Shown here piece after piece: positions 8,279 through 17,366 of a stretch of 64,000 nucleotides of DNA (positions are counted from its first letter, which is position 1; every line of letters starts with the position of its first letter). A program made the translations under genes and the position numbers. The DNA comes from Allomuricauda sp. (GTDB taxonomy: Bacteria > Bacteroidota > Bacteroidia > Flavobacteriales > Flavobacteriaceae), in the NCBI RefSeq assembly GCF_028280385.1, contig NZ_JANQLX010000014.1, positions 62,001 through 126,000 of the forward strand. The letters run 5' to 3'. The notes beneath the pieces are model-generated. The model ran no database searches. It was not told the origin of the DNA and saw only the letters and a program-made list of their open reading frames with translations.

Positions 8279-9949
8279 ATGAATCAATTTAAATTCCTAT
8301 CCCTGTTGTTGTTATTGTTGGCCATAAATACCTCAATGGCGCAGCGCAGAAATAAGAATGTTCCAGTGGAACCCCCTGTAAAAGTGGCCCATAGTCCCAA
8401 ATTAGTAGTGGGCATTGTTGTAGATCAGATGCGTTATGATTACCTCACACGTTTTTGGGACCACTATGGGGAAGGTGGATTCAAACGGATGGTAAAGGAA
8501 GGGTTCAATTGCAAGAACCACCATTTCAACTATGCCCCTACCAGCACTGGTCCAGGACATGCTTCGGTATATACAGGTACCACCCCTGCCACCCACGGTA
8601 TAATCGGGAATAATTGGTACGATAAGAAACTGGGAGAAGAGGTGTATTGTGCCTCAGATGATACGTACTCTACGGTGGGATCTAACTCTGATGCCGGTAA
8701 GATGTCGCCACATCGCATGATAACCACCACCATAACCGATCAGTTGCGCTTGCATACCCAAAAAAGAGGTAAGGTTATCGCAATTGCCCTAAAGGACCGT
8801 GGAGCTGTTTTACCAGGGGGCCATATGGCCAATGCTGCCTATTGGTTTGAAGGAGGGGTTGAAGGTAATTGGATCTCCAGCTCATTTTATATGGACGAGC
8901 TGCCGCAATGGGCAAAAGACCACAATGCTTCCAACGCGGTTGAAGCCTATAAAAAACCTTGGAATACGCTAAAGCCCATTGCAACATATCAGCAAAGTGG
9001 GACCGACGCCAATAATTATGAAGGGATATTAAATGGAGAGGACAGCAATGCTTTTCCCCATGACCTTCCTGCACTTTGGGATGAGCACGGACAGCATAGT
9101 CTATTGAGATTAACACCTTATGGGAACAGTATTACAGCGGATTTTGCCTTGGCGGCCCTGGAAGGGGAAGCCTTAGGCACCGATGCCATCACCGATTTTT
9201 TGGCTATAAGCTTTAGCAGTACAGACTATGTTGGACACTTTTATGGGGTGAATTCCAAAGAGATTCAGGACACGTATTTGAGATTGGACAAGGATTTGGA
9301 GCGCATATTTACCACTTTGGACCAAAAAGTTGGGGTGGGTCAGTACACAGTCTTTTTAACGGCGGACCATGGGGCCATCAATGTACCGGCTTATTTGAAG
9401 GATGAACGGATTCCTGCAGAATACTTGGATATGGATGCCATGAAGTCCAAATTCACCGAGTTTCTTAAATATAAATACGGCACTACCGATGTTGTAAGGA
9501 ACATTTCCAATTATCAAATTTTTCTAGACCATAAGGTCATTGATAATTTGGATATCGATTTGGACGATGCCCAGGAGGAAATAGCCATGGAGTTGTTGGG
9601 ATATGATCAGGTAAACCAGGTGTACACCGCCAATCAGATGTGGCAAAATGAATATACGAGGGGCATTCCCTATATTTTACAAAATGGCTACAACCAGAAA
9701 AGGTCTGGCGATGTTTTGTTGGTGCCCAGTCCGGCACATATTAGCTACAAACATACCGGCTCTACCCATGGCTCTCCCATGATTTATGATACCCATGTGC
9801 CTTTGTTGCTTTTCGGGAATGGAATCAAGCAGGGAAGTACGGCGAACCGCACGGAAATCCCGGACATAGCACCAACAATAGCTACTTTATTGGGCATTGC
9901 TTTCCCAAATGGTACCACAGGGAGACCTATTGGGGAGGTGTTGGAGTAA
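8279..9949 (+). CDS. PafA-type alkaline phosphatase
   Basis: A 556-residue exported phosphomonoesterase of the PafA group, a calcium-type alkaline phosphatase family common in Bacteroidota and active without phosphate starvation in described members. The signal peptide MNQFKFLSLLLLLLAI... ends near MAQ. Catalytic features visible: GIVVDQMRYDYL (metal Asp), PTSTGPGHASVYTG with the Thr nucleophile, SSTDYVGHFYG, and TADHGA for later metal ligands. An upstream in-frame start at 8252 would place nine residues before the signal peptide and overlap the promoter element, so 8279 is preferred. It would release phosphate from organic esters outside the inner membrane. No pho-like genes are nearby. Confidence 0.9.
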   Translation: MNQFKFLSLLLLLLAINTSMAQRRNKNVPVEPPVKVAHSPKLVVGIVVDQMRYDYLTRFWDHYGEGGFKRMVKEGFNCKNHHFNYAPTSTGPGHASVYTGTTPATHGIIGNNWYDKKLGEEVYCASDDTYSTVGSNSDAGKMSPHRMITTTITDQLRLHTQKRGKVIAIALKDRGAVLPGGHMANAAYWFEGGVEGNWISSSFYMDELPQWAKDHNASNAVEAYKKPWNTLKPIATYQQSGTDANNYEGILNGEDSNAFPHDLPALWDEHGQHSLLRLTPYGNSITADFALAALEGEALGTDAITDFLAISFSSTDYVGHFYGVNSKEIQDTYLRLDKDLERIFTTLDQKVGVGQYTVFLTADHGAINVPAYLKDERIPAEYLDMDAMKSKFTEFLKYKYGTTDVVRNISNYQIFLDHKVIDNLDIDLDDAQEEIAMELLGYDQVNQVYTANQMWQNEYTRGIPYILQNGYNQKRSGDVLLVPSPAHISYKHTGSTHGSPMIYDTHVPLLLFGNGIKQGSTANRTEIPDIAPTIATLLGIAFPNGTTGRPIGEVLE

Positions 9950-9966
9950 ATCTCTTGTTTTGAATT

Positions 9967-10815
9967 TTAGGGAACTAACTTGGAACGTATACCTTTCCAC
10001 CGTATCCTGCGGATAAACTTGCCCTCTTGGGGCGTAACGTATTTTTCTGGAGCTTGGAACATTGCCTTAAGATACCCCAGTAGTACCTGAACATAGAGTA
10101 TGGGACTTTTGGCTTGCCATGCCATTTTTAGGGCGGTCAGTTTGGCGAGGACTATCCCATACCGCATTTTGTACAATGCCTCCCCCTTGCTTTGTCTTTT
10201 TTTAGAGGTATAGCCATGACCTGTGGGTCTAAGATGTTTCACCTCCAGTGAGGGCACGGTCAGCGTTTCAAAATCGTGGTATTTGGCCAACAGTTCATCA
10301 ACGGTGTCCCAACCTACACCCGCTCTTAGACCATCTATTTTATTAAAACAAGCCCTATGGTAAAGTTTGATGGGCCCCCGGATATGGTTTTTATCGGATA
10401 TGTTCTCATAGACCCATTTCCCATTTTTTTCAATATAGAGCAGTCCAGAGGCCATGCCCAATTTCCAGTTGGACTGGTATTGCCTCACCATACTTGAAAA
10501 GTAATTCGGTGGGAGGATGATATCCGCATCAAATTTGCCGATTATGTCGTACTTGGAGGTATGCTTTAACCCAAAATTAAAGGCTTCCACCACCTTCTTC
10601 CCGGGATTGTGCTGCTGCGAGGACTGATGTTGTACTACCTTGATCCATGGGTGCCGACTTGCAAAATCCGAAGCTATATCAAAAGTGCTGTCATCCGAAT
10701 TGTCATCCACAATGATCAATTCATCCGGTTGCTTATCCTGATTCACAAAGGAATCCAGGCATTGCGAAATAAATTGCGCCTCATTATGGGCAGGGATGAC
10801 GATGCTTATGCGCAT
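9967..10815 (-). CDS. Family 2 glycosyltransferase
   Basis: A 282-residue GT-A fold enzyme. The N-terminus has ISIVIPAHNEAQFI and VDDNSDDSTFDIA for nucleotide-sugar binding, then GKFDADIILPPNYF carrying the DxD metal motif. The C-terminal part has one or two weakly hydrophobic segments, so peripheral membrane association is possible. It probably adds a sugar in surface-polysaccharide or glycolipid synthesis. The methyltransferase gene starts upstream on the same strand with a 30-base gap, suggesting they modify the same product. Donor and acceptor cannot be told. Confidence 0.88.
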   Translation of the reverse strand: MRISIVIPAHNEAQFISQCLDSFVNQDKQPDELIIVDDNSDDSTFDIASDFASRHPWIKVVQHQSSQQHNPGKKVVEAFNFGLKHTSKYDIIGKFDADIILPPNYFSSMVRQYQSNWKLGMASGLLYIEKNGKWVYENISDKNHIRGPIKLYHRACFNKIDGLRAGVGWDTVDELLAKYHDFETLTVPSLEVKHLRPTGHGYTSKKRQSKGEALYKMRYGIVLAKLTALKMAWQAKSPILYVQVLLGYLKAMFQAPEKYVTPQEGKFIRRIRWKGIRSKLVP

Positions 10816-10845
10816 GGGTTACAAATCCAATTTTGGTTTAGGGAC

Positions 10846-11367
10846 TTAATTCCTTTCAGCGTACACAATATAATATCTGTTGGTGAACCAGCGAAGTAAT
10901 GGCCTAATCCCAATTTTCTTGGTAGGGTTGGTCCATTTGGCGGAATCCTTTATGGTCCAGCCCGATTTTTCCAACAGCCAATCGAACTGCCAATCTTCAA
11001 ATTCATGATAATGCCGGTCCCAAGGGTCCGATTTACTCCTATACGCTGATGAAAACCAGAGTCGCATGGGAATACTGGCCACCAATTTATTTGCCTTTAT
11101 TTCCCGAAGCACATTGAATGGGGCCACCAAATGTTCAAATATCTCAAAAGCGGTAACCACCTCTGCAGTGGATTGGTTGACGGAATCAAACTGGATATCC
11201 AAGTCCTCTCCGGTCGTGTTTTCAACCTGGTATCCCTGGGATATCATGATTTCAGAAAATGGGTTTTCCACCCCCAGATCAAGAATGGTTTCTGAAGTAC
11301 TGATGTGCTTTTGTAAAAATTGTAGGGTATTCCTATAGCGTTTGTTGGGAAAGTTGTTCTCGTACAT
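10846..11367 (-). CDS. Short class I SAM methyltransferase-like protein
   Basis: A 173-residue protein resembling the small class I methyltransferases found in polysaccharide clusters. ETILDLGVENPFSEIM occupies the motif I position, but the usual GxGxG is reduced to a single glycine. TAFEIFEHLVAPFNVLREI matches the later E-x-x-E-H motif of this group. It sits 30 bases upstream of a glycosyltransferase on the same strand, which suggests action on a glycan or lipid-linked sugar. Either SAM binding has diverged or the protein is inactive; which one cannot be decided from sequence. Confidence 0.7.
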   Translation of the reverse strand: MYENNFPNKRYRNTLQFLQKHISTSETILDLGVENPFSEIMISQGYQVENTTGEDLDIQFDSVNQSTAEVVTAFEIFEHLVAPFNVLREIKANKLVASIPMRLWFSSAYRSKSDPWDRHYHEFEDWQFDWLLEKSGWTIKDSAKWTNPTKKIGIRPLLRWFTNRYYIVYAERN

Positions 11368-11423
11368 ACGCCAAAATTCCTAAAAACAAATGGAAATTGA
11401 AAAGTACAGAGGTCTTTTTGTTG

Positions 11424-12482
11424 CTAGACGCTGTACGCAATGGCATTGATGTTCATTCCTGCGCCCACGCTCGCAAACAAGATCACATCTCCCTTTGAAA
11501 TTTTATGCGGGGGCAATTCCCCTTTCCTGACCAAATCAAAAAGTGTGGGTACTGTGGCCACGGAACTGTTTCCGAGTTTATGGATGCTCATGGGCATGAT
11601 ATCTTCCGGAACCGCTTGGCCATAAAGTCGATAGAATCGTTTGATGATGGCCTCGTCCATCTTTTCATTGGCTTGATGGATGAATATTTTTTTGACATCC
11701 TCAATTTTGGCACCACTGGCATCCAAACACTGCTTAAGGGCATTGGGAACATGGGTACATGCAAACTCATAAATTTTACGACCGTGCATTTTTATATATC
11801 GGGTATCTGCACAGCCTTCGTTCTTATAGGTTTTGTCAAAGAATAGATAATAGGCCTCTCCGTTGGCGTGGGTTTCGGAACCGTGGGCCAACATTTTACC
11901 GGAGGGTGCATTGGCCTCCAAAATTACCGCCCCGGCGCCATCGGAATAGATCATACTGTCGCGATCATGCTCGTCCACTACACGGGAGAGGGTTTCGCCG
12001 CCAATGACAAGGCATTTTTTGGCCAGACCACTTTGAATAAATGCGGATGCTTGGATAACCCCTTCCACCCAACCAGGGCATCCAAAGATCATGTCATATG
12101 CCACACATTTTGGGTTTTTGATTTGGAGCAGGTGTTTTACCCTTGTGGCCAAACTGGGCAAGGTATCCCCTTGGATTTTCCCTGGGGTAAGATCTCCAAA
12201 ATTATGGGCAAAGATGATATAGTCAAGTTCCTCCCTATCAATTCCAGCATCCTCTATGGCTTTTTCAGAAGCAAGGAACCCTAGGTCGGAAGTCTTGAGT
12301 TCGGACGGTGCATACCGTCTTTCGGTAATTCCTGTAATGGCTTGGAACTTTTCAATGATTACGTGATTGTCGTACTCGAAATTGGAGCCATTGGTATCCA
12401 GAAAATGGTGTTCCAAAAAATCTTCGTTCTTGGTTATAACGGAGGGGATATAGCTTCCGGTGCCTGTAATACCAATATTCAT
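11424..12482 (-). CDS. 3-oxoacyl-ACP synthase III (KAS III) family protein
   Basis: A 352-residue thiolase-fold enzyme that condenses an acyl-CoA starter with malonyl-ACP or a related acceptor. The catalytic triad is visible: Cys135 in DMIFGCPGWVEGV, His in FIHQANEKMDEAI and Asn in KLGNSSVATVPTLF. The C-terminus GDVILFASVGAGMNINAIAYS closes the fold. The long insert near residues 28-45 is unlike housekeeping FabH, and no other fatty-acid gene is near, so it may be a specialised KAS III (polyene lipid, pigment or beta-lactone type) rather than the primary initiator. No symbol is given for that reason. A terminator of gcvP lies upstream, so it has its own promoter. Confidence 0.85.
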   Translation of the reverse strand: MNIGITGTGSYIPSVITKNEDFLEHHFLDTNGSNFEYDNHVIIEKFQAITGITERRYAPSELKTSDLGFLASEKAIEDAGIDREELDYIIFAHNFGDLTPGKIQGDTLPSLATRVKHLLQIKNPKCVAYDMIFGCPGWVEGVIQASAFIQSGLAKKCLVIGGETLSRVVDEHDRDSMIYSDGAGAVILEANAPSGKMLAHGSETHANGEAYYLFFDKTYKNEGCADTRYIKMHGRKIYEFACTHVPNALKQCLDASGAKIEDVKKIFIHQANEKMDEAIIKRFYRLYGQAVPEDIMPMSIHKLGNSSVATVPTLFDLVRKGELPPHKISKGDVILFASVGAGMNINAIAYSV

Positions 12483-12584
12483 GTTGAGGTTTTGAAAAGA
12501 AATGTAACCCCTAATATTGGCAATGTAGTAGGTGACATGCCATTCGGTACGATGTCCAGCATGGTCTATGCAAGCAATATCACA

Positions 12585-12618
12585 AGAAAAAGCCTTGGAC
12601 TTTGTAGGAATCCAAGGC
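12585..12618 (-). terminator. Rho-independent terminator of gcvP
   Basis: Read on the minus strand, GCCTTGGA (12618-12611) pairs with TCCAAGGC (12599-12592) around an 11-base loop and is followed by TTTTTCTT. It is 28 bases beyond the gcvP stop and separates gcvP from the KAS III gene. Confidence 0.8.
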
Positions 12619-12645
12619 CATTATGTCAATAAACCCCAATTTGTA

Positions 12646-15483
12646 CTACACTTCGGCGTAGGCTTCTATAGGGGTGCAGGTACAGATCAAATTACGATCC
12701 CCAAAGGCTTCGTCCGTTCTCCGGATACTGGGCCAAAACTTGTTTTCAGTTACATAAGGCAGTGGAAAAGCCGCTTTTTGCCTGCTGTAAGGATAATCCC
12801 AAGAATCACTGGTGACCATGGCCAAGGTATGTGGCGCATTTTTGAGCACATTATTGGAATCTTCGGCATGTGCCTCGTCAATCTCGTCCCTAATGGCCAA
12901 AAGCGCATCACAGAACCGATCCAATTCCGCTAAACTTTCGCTTTCCGTTGGTTCTATCATGATGGTTCCTGCCACTGGGAAAGATACTGTGGGGGCATGA
13001 AAACCGTAATCCATTAATCGCTTGGCAATATCAACCACCTCAATACCATGAGCCTTAAAAGGCCTACAATCAATAATCATCTCGTGGGCAGCCCTGCCAC
13101 GTTCCCCTGTATAGAGCACATCAAACTTTCCTTTAAGCCTGTCCTTGATGTAGTTTGCGTTAAGAATGGCGGCCTTTGTGGATTCCGTGAGGCCTTCGGC
13201 TCCCAACATCTTGATATAACCATAAGAGATCAAACAGGCCAAGGCACTGCCCCAGGGAGCACCTGAAATAGCGGTGATTGCTTTTTCACCTCCTGTTTTT
13301 ACCACGGGGTTGGAGGGTAAGAAGGGTTTAAGTTGTTCAGCAACACAAATAGGCCCTACTCCAGGTCCGCCTCCGCCGTGCGGAATAGCAAAGGTTTTGT
13401 GTAGGTTCAAGTGACACACATCGGCACCAATGGTAGCCGGATTGGTCAGTCCTACCTGGGCGTTCATATTGGCGCCATCCATATACACTTGTCCACCGTT
13501 GTCATGAATGAGTTGTGTAATTTTTCGAATGGAAGATTCAAAAACACCATGGGTGGAAGGATAAGTAACCATTAAGGCAGCCAGATTATCTGAGTGCAGG
13601 TTGACCTTCTCTTCCAAGTCGGCCACGTCTATGTTTCCGTGATCGTCGGTCTTGGTTACCACCACTTTCATTCCTGCCATTACAGCGGAAGCTGGATTGG
13701 TACCATGGGCGGATGCCGGAATGATACAGATATTTCGATGACCCTCTCCACGGGATTCGTGGTAGGCTTTTATGGTCATTAGTCCGGCATACTCACCTTG
13801 AGCACCTGAATTAGGTTGTAAGGATGTTGCTGCAAAACCTGTGATTACATTCAATTGGGATTCCAATTCTTTAAGAACCTCTTGGTAACCCTGTGCCTGA
13901 TCTAGGGGAACAAAGGGATGTATATTTCCCCAGTTGGCCCAGCTTAGAGGTAACATCTCACTGGCTGCATTTAATTTCATGGTGCAACTTCCCAAAGAGA
14001 TCATGGAATGGTTAAGGGCAAGGTCCTTGCGTTCCAATTTTTTAATGTATCGCATCAATTCCGTTTCTGAATGGTAGGAATTGAAGACTTCATGTTCCAT
14101 AAATGGAACTTGGCGTTTTAACGCGGCAGGGAAAACATCACTGGTAGCTGCGTTTGAGGAAATTTCCGCCCTTCCAAAACAGGAAATCAGATCTTGGATA
14201 TCTTTGGAGGAAACAGCCTCGTTCAAGGAGATGGAAACGGTTTCCGCATCGATGTAATTTAGGTTTATTCCCTTGCTTTCAGCTGTACTCCGAAGCTCGG
14301 TTATGTCTTTAATTTTTAGTTTGATGGTATCAAAATACACCTCATTGAGCTGCTGCACACCTATCGATTCGAGGGCATGGGCCAATTTTTTGGTGTGGGC
14401 ATGAACTTTTTCCGCAATATAGGTGAGTCCCTTTGGACCGTGATAAACTGCGTACATTCCTGCCATAACCGCCAAAAGCACCTGCGCGGTACAGATGTTG
14501 GATGTGGCCTTGTCCCTTTTTATGTGTTGTTCCCGGGTTTGTAGGGCCATCCGCAAGGCGGGGTTGCCATCAGTATCTTTGGTAACCCCAATGATTCTGC
14601 CTGGAATACTTCTTTTATAGGCTTCTTTAGTGGCAAAAAAACCAGCGTGGGGTCCACCATATCCCAATGGAATGCCAAATCGCTGTGTGGTTCCCACAAC
14701 AACATCCACGCCCCATTCTCCCGGAGGGGTAAGTAGAACCAAGCTCAAGATATCGGCTGCAACCGCTACTTTGATGTCATTAGCCTTGGCTTTTTCCACA
14801 AAGCCGGCGTAGTCATGTACCTGTCCATATTTACCCGGATATTGCAATAAGGCTCCATAGAAATCTGAAGCGAATTCAAAAGTTTCATGATCACCGATGA
14901 CCAGCTCAATTCCGAGCGGAGTGGATCTTGTTTGCAGTAAGCTTAGTGTCTGTGGAAGCACTTCCTCGGAGACAAAAAACTTAAGGGCATTAGCCTTTTT
15001 CTGTTCCCTGGAACGTAGGTCCAACATCATGGTCATGGCTTCTGCTGCTGCTGTGCTTTCGTCCAATAAGGACGCATTGGCCAATTCCATGCCAGTCAAA
15101 TCACTTACCATGGTCTGGAAATTCAGCAAGGCTTCCAATCTACCTTGTGCAATTTCTGCCTGGTAGGGAGTGTAGGCAGTGTACCAGCCTGGATTTTCCA
15201 AAATGTTTCTCTTGATCACGGATGGGGTAAGACTTTCGTGATAGCCTAGGCCAATATAGCTACGGAATACCTTGTTTTTGTCCGCCAAATGTTGAATGTG
15301 GGTCAAAAACTCGTGTTCACTAATGCCTTCTGGAAGATCTAAGGGTTTTCCCAATTTGATGTCATCGGGAATGGTTTCGTAAATCAGTTGCTCCATGCTG
15401 TCCACGCCAACGGTTTGGAGCATGGTTTTGTAGTCATTTTCTGTGATTCCAATGTGCCGAGAGGCAAACACATCTGTATTCAT
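12646..15483 (-). CDS. gcvP: Glycine dehydrogenase (decarboxylating), glycine cleavage P protein
   Basis: A 945-residue PLP enzyme that decarboxylates glycine and passes the aminomethyl group to the lipoyl H protein. It is the single-chain form with the two halves fused, of the family's usual length. The C-terminal half has the PLP lysine in HLNLHKTFAIPHGGGGPG, preceded by SAHGTNPASA. The N-terminus FASRHIG is typical; the ATG at 15483 (MNTDVFASRHIG) is chosen over a frame extending 28 residues further into the promoter. It has its own promoter and terminator. The T and H proteins are not in the window. Confidence 0.96.
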   Translation of the reverse strand: MNTDVFASRHIGITENDYKTMLQTVGVDSMEQLIYETIPDDIKLGKPLDLPEGISEHEFLTHIQHLADKNKVFRSYIGLGYHESLTPSVIKRNILENPGWYTAYTPYQAEIAQGRLEALLNFQTMVSDLTGMELANASLLDESTAAAEAMTMMLDLRSREQKKANALKFFVSEEVLPQTLSLLQTRSTPLGIELVIGDHETFEFASDFYGALLQYPGKYGQVHDYAGFVEKAKANDIKVAVAADILSLVLLTPPGEWGVDVVVGTTQRFGIPLGYGGPHAGFFATKEAYKRSIPGRIIGVTKDTDGNPALRMALQTREQHIKRDKATSNICTAQVLLAVMAGMYAVYHGPKGLTYIAEKVHAHTKKLAHALESIGVQQLNEVYFDTIKLKIKDITELRSTAESKGINLNYIDAETVSISLNEAVSSKDIQDLISCFGRAEISSNAATSDVFPAALKRQVPFMEHEVFNSYHSETELMRYIKKLERKDLALNHSMISLGSCTMKLNAASEMLPLSWANWGNIHPFVPLDQAQGYQEVLKELESQLNVITGFAATSLQPNSGAQGEYAGLMTIKAYHESRGEGHRNICIIPASAHGTNPASAVMAGMKVVVTKTDDHGNIDVADLEEKVNLHSDNLAALMVTYPSTHGVFESSIRKITQLIHDNGGQVYMDGANMNAQVGLTNPATIGADVCHLNLHKTFAIPHGGGGPGVGPICVAEQLKPFLPSNPVVKTGGEKAITAISGAPWGSALACLISYGYIKMLGAEGLTESTKAAILNANYIKDRLKGKFDVLYTGERGRAAHEMIIDCRPFKAHGIEVVDIAKRLMDYGFHAPTVSFPVAGTIMIEPTESESLAELDRFCDALLAIRDEIDEAHAEDSNNVLKNAPHTLAMVTSDSWDYPYSRQKAAFPLPYVTENKFWPSIRRTDEAFGDRNLICTCTPIEAYAEV

Positions 15484-15503
15484 ATCCAGGTTTATAAAGT
15501 GCA

Positions 15504-15537
15504 CAAAATTAGTCATAAATTCAATGAAAATAGGCAA
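15504..15537 (-). promoter_or_regulatory. Promoter of gcvP
   Basis: On the minus strand TTG (15537-15535), a 23-base spacer and TAATTTTG (15511-15504) match the Bacteroidota consensus. The ATG lies 20 bases downstream. No glycine riboswitch-like structure fits in this short leader. Confidence 0.5.
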
Positions 15538-15608
15538 TTTTGTGAAAGCCCAAATCAAAGTTGTCAACTAAGAATCAACCTTTGGGTAAAAACGGGGATC
15601 TTTGTTTA

Positions 15609-16433
15609 ATGCGCTACTTTAAAATCATTTTTGATTTTTACTTGAACGCCAGTATTCATGTGGCTTTGGCGGTTATGTCGCTCACAGGGGTTACCTTGTT
15701 GTTGTTAAACATTGAGCCGAATTTTTTTCTTTTGGCTTTTGTCTTTTTTGGTACGGTGGTGTGCTATAATTTCATCAAGTATGGGGTAGAGGCTGAAAAA
15801 TATCTGATCGTCTCCAATACCTATCATAAATACATCCAAGTTTTTAGTTTTTTCTGCTTCGGATTGGCACTTTGGTTGTTGTGGCATTTGGGGAAAAACA
15901 TCTGGTGGGCAACGTTGGTGCTCAGCGTGGTATCAGCCCTATATGCAATTCCATTGTTGCCCAAATCTGGAAACCTAAGGAGCCTAGGGGGATTAAAAAT
16001 TATTGTGGTGGCCTTGGTCTGGGGAGGAATCACTGTTTTTCTTCCGGTATTGCACGCCAAAATGGATTTTTCATGGGATGTCTATGTGATTTTCGCCCAG
16101 CGCATCATCTTCGTTTTGGCCCTACTTGTCCCTTTTGAGATCAGGGATTTAAAATACGATGCTCCGGACCTTAGGACCTTACCTCAGGTGTTTGGGGTCA
16201 AAAACTCCAAAATATTGGGTGTTGGGATGGTAGTAGTATCCTTCTTTTTACTGTTTTTAAAGGACAAACTTGAAATGGGAGAAGTACTTAGCCTTGGGGT
16301 GGCCAGTGCAATCTTGATTGCACTTTTTTTGTCTAAAACGGATATGGGGAAGCACTATTTGGCCTCTTTTTGGGTGGAAGGTATTCCAATGCTGTGGTTA
16401 GGGATGTATTTGGTGTTGGAGAAGGCGATTTAA
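15609..16433 (+). CDS. UbiA-superfamily-like membrane protein with a degenerate first Asp motif
   Basis: A 274-residue protein with eight or nine predicted membrane helices. The segment EIRDLKYDAPDLRTLPQVFG matches the second Asp-rich motif and following TLP of UbiA prenyltransferases. At the first motif, where active enzymes have NDxxDxxxD, this protein reads CYNFIKYGVEAEKY and has no aspartate. It therefore belongs to the UbiA fold but probably cannot bind prenyl diphosphate-Mg in the standard way. The ATG at 15609 is chosen because it begins at the first helix; the frame is open 16 residues further. It is divergent from gcvP, and its 3' end overlaps the small ORF on the other strand by 4 bases. 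Function unknown. Confidence 0.7.
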   Translation: MRYFKIIFDFYLNASIHVALAVMSLTGVTLLLLNIEPNFFLLAFVFFGTVVCYNFIKYGVEAEKYLIVSNTYHKYIQVFSFFCFGLALWLLWHLGKNIWWATLVLSVVSALYAIPLLPKSGNLRSLGGLKIIVVALVWGGITVFLPVLHAKMDFSWDVYVIFAQRIIFVLALLVPFEIRDLKYDAPDLRTLPQVFGVKNSKILGVGMVVVSFFLLFLKDKLEMGEVLSLGVASAILIALFLSKTDMGKHYLASFWVEGIPMLWLGMYLVLEKAI

Positions 16434-16660
16434 AGGTGTTTCTCCAAATCTTTTTTCATGGACTCTTTCTCACTTTCCGAGAGTGTATTCAGATTGGCTT
16501 TATCGCACAAAGAGGTAAGCTTTCTGTTCTTTGCGGAGAAGTCGGCACACTCCTTAAATAGCAACACATACACATTTAGTTGCAGCAATTCCCACCAAGT
16601 AGCCTCTCCATATTGACTTTTGGTGCAAAGTTCCTTTGCTTTTTCGCGAGAAATTTTCAT
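16430..16660 (-). CDS. Small sigma-factor-linked protein, anti-sigma-like without full zinc motif
   Basis: A 76-residue hydrophilic protein starting 4 bases after the sigma factor stop on the same strand. The layout (ECF-type sigma, then a small Cys-containing protein) and the segment LQLNVYVLLFKECADFSAKN recall the short flavobacterial anti-sigma-like proteins that carry an HxxxCxxC zinc motif. Here the positions of the His and first Cys are replaced by aromatic or aliphatic residues and only one Cys of the pair remains. It may bind the sigma factor without zinc, or be unrelated. The gene is well supported by position; the role is inference. Confidence 0.65.
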   Translation of the reverse strand: MKISREKAKELCTKSQYGEATWWELLQLNVYVLLFKECADFSAKNRKLTSLCDKANLNTLSESEKESMKKDLEKHL

Positions 16661-16664
16661 ACGT

Positions 16665-17219
16665 CTAAAACCACGTTTGATTCATACAACCCATAAGCGT
16701 TGTACGCGCCCTATGGATCATAACCCATAAGTTGGACGGGTTAATGCCCAATTCATTACAAATATCTTCTGTGCTCATGCCTTGAATGGTTTTCATGTTG
16801 AATACCATTGCCTGCTTTTTGGGTAATTTGGAAATACATTCCTGTATGGCCATGCCCAATTCTTCATTTTCTATGGTGCTGGCGCCATCTTTGCTAAAGG
16901 GGTCGGCCACCTGTTCTTCCAACCAGTCGCCCTCAGCATCTGAGCTGGCATTGTAGTTGATTCGGACCTCGGCCTTTCCCTTCTTGGAATTTATTTTGCG
17001 ATAATGGTCAATGACCTTTCTTTTAAGAATGGCAATCAACCATGTGCGTTCCGCTGCGTCACCTTTATAATTTTTGGCAGAATTCAGTCCCGCAAAAAAG
17101 GTTTCCTGGACCAAATCCTTGGCTATTTCGGCATCACTGACACGGGCCACCGCATAGTTGAAGAGGTAATCGGCATATTGATCAACCCATTTTTCCGGAT
17201 GAAGTTCGTACGCTACCAT
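16665..17219 (-). CDS. Sigma-70 family (ECF-type) RNA polymerase sigma factor
   Basis: A 184-residue protein with region 2 (about 15-75: YLFNYAVARVSDAEIAKDLVQETFF then AAERTWLIAILKRKVIDHYRK) and region 4 (about 125-175: LPKKQAMVFNMKTIQGMSTEDICNELGINPSNLWVMIHRAR). The linker of about 45 acidic residues is longer than usual. The ATG at 17219 is used; an upstream TTG in frame overlaps the -7 element. The promoter itself is of the housekeeping TAnnTTTG type. The next gene, 4 bases on, encodes a small possible anti-sigma partner. The signal and regulon are unknown. Confidence 0.88.
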   Translation of the reverse strand: MVAYELHPEKWVDQYADYLFNYAVARVSDAEIAKDLVQETFFAGLNSAKNYKGDAAERTWLIAILKRKVIDHYRKINSKKGKAEVRINYNASSDAEGDWLEEQVADPFSKDGASTIENEELGMAIQECISKLPKKQAMVFNMKTIQGMSTEDICNELGINPSNLWVMIHRARTTLMGCMNQTWF

Positions 17220-17234
17220 AGTCTTAAGAAGTAC

Positions 17235-17242
17235 CAAATGTA
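17235..17242 (-). promoter_or_regulatory. -7 element of the sigma factor gene
   Basis: TACATTTG on the minus strand (17242-17235) matches TAnnTTTG and lies 15 bases before the ATG at 17219, giving a very short leader. No TTG at the usual -33 distance is present. Confidence 0.45.
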
Positions 17243-17366
17243 ATGGTTTTAGTTAATGATTTCATGACTTTTACATTACAAACCACCTTAAAAACTATCA
17301 CAAAATGTTCATGGACAGAAAGTTTAGCTATTCTTTAAGATTTGGGACTTGTTCACAATGAGCGGT

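Noticed and set aside
10846..11367. Broken methyltransferase gene because of the weak SAM motif
   Set aside because: The frame is intact, the later motifs are kept and the length fits the short subgroup, so divergence is likelier than decay.
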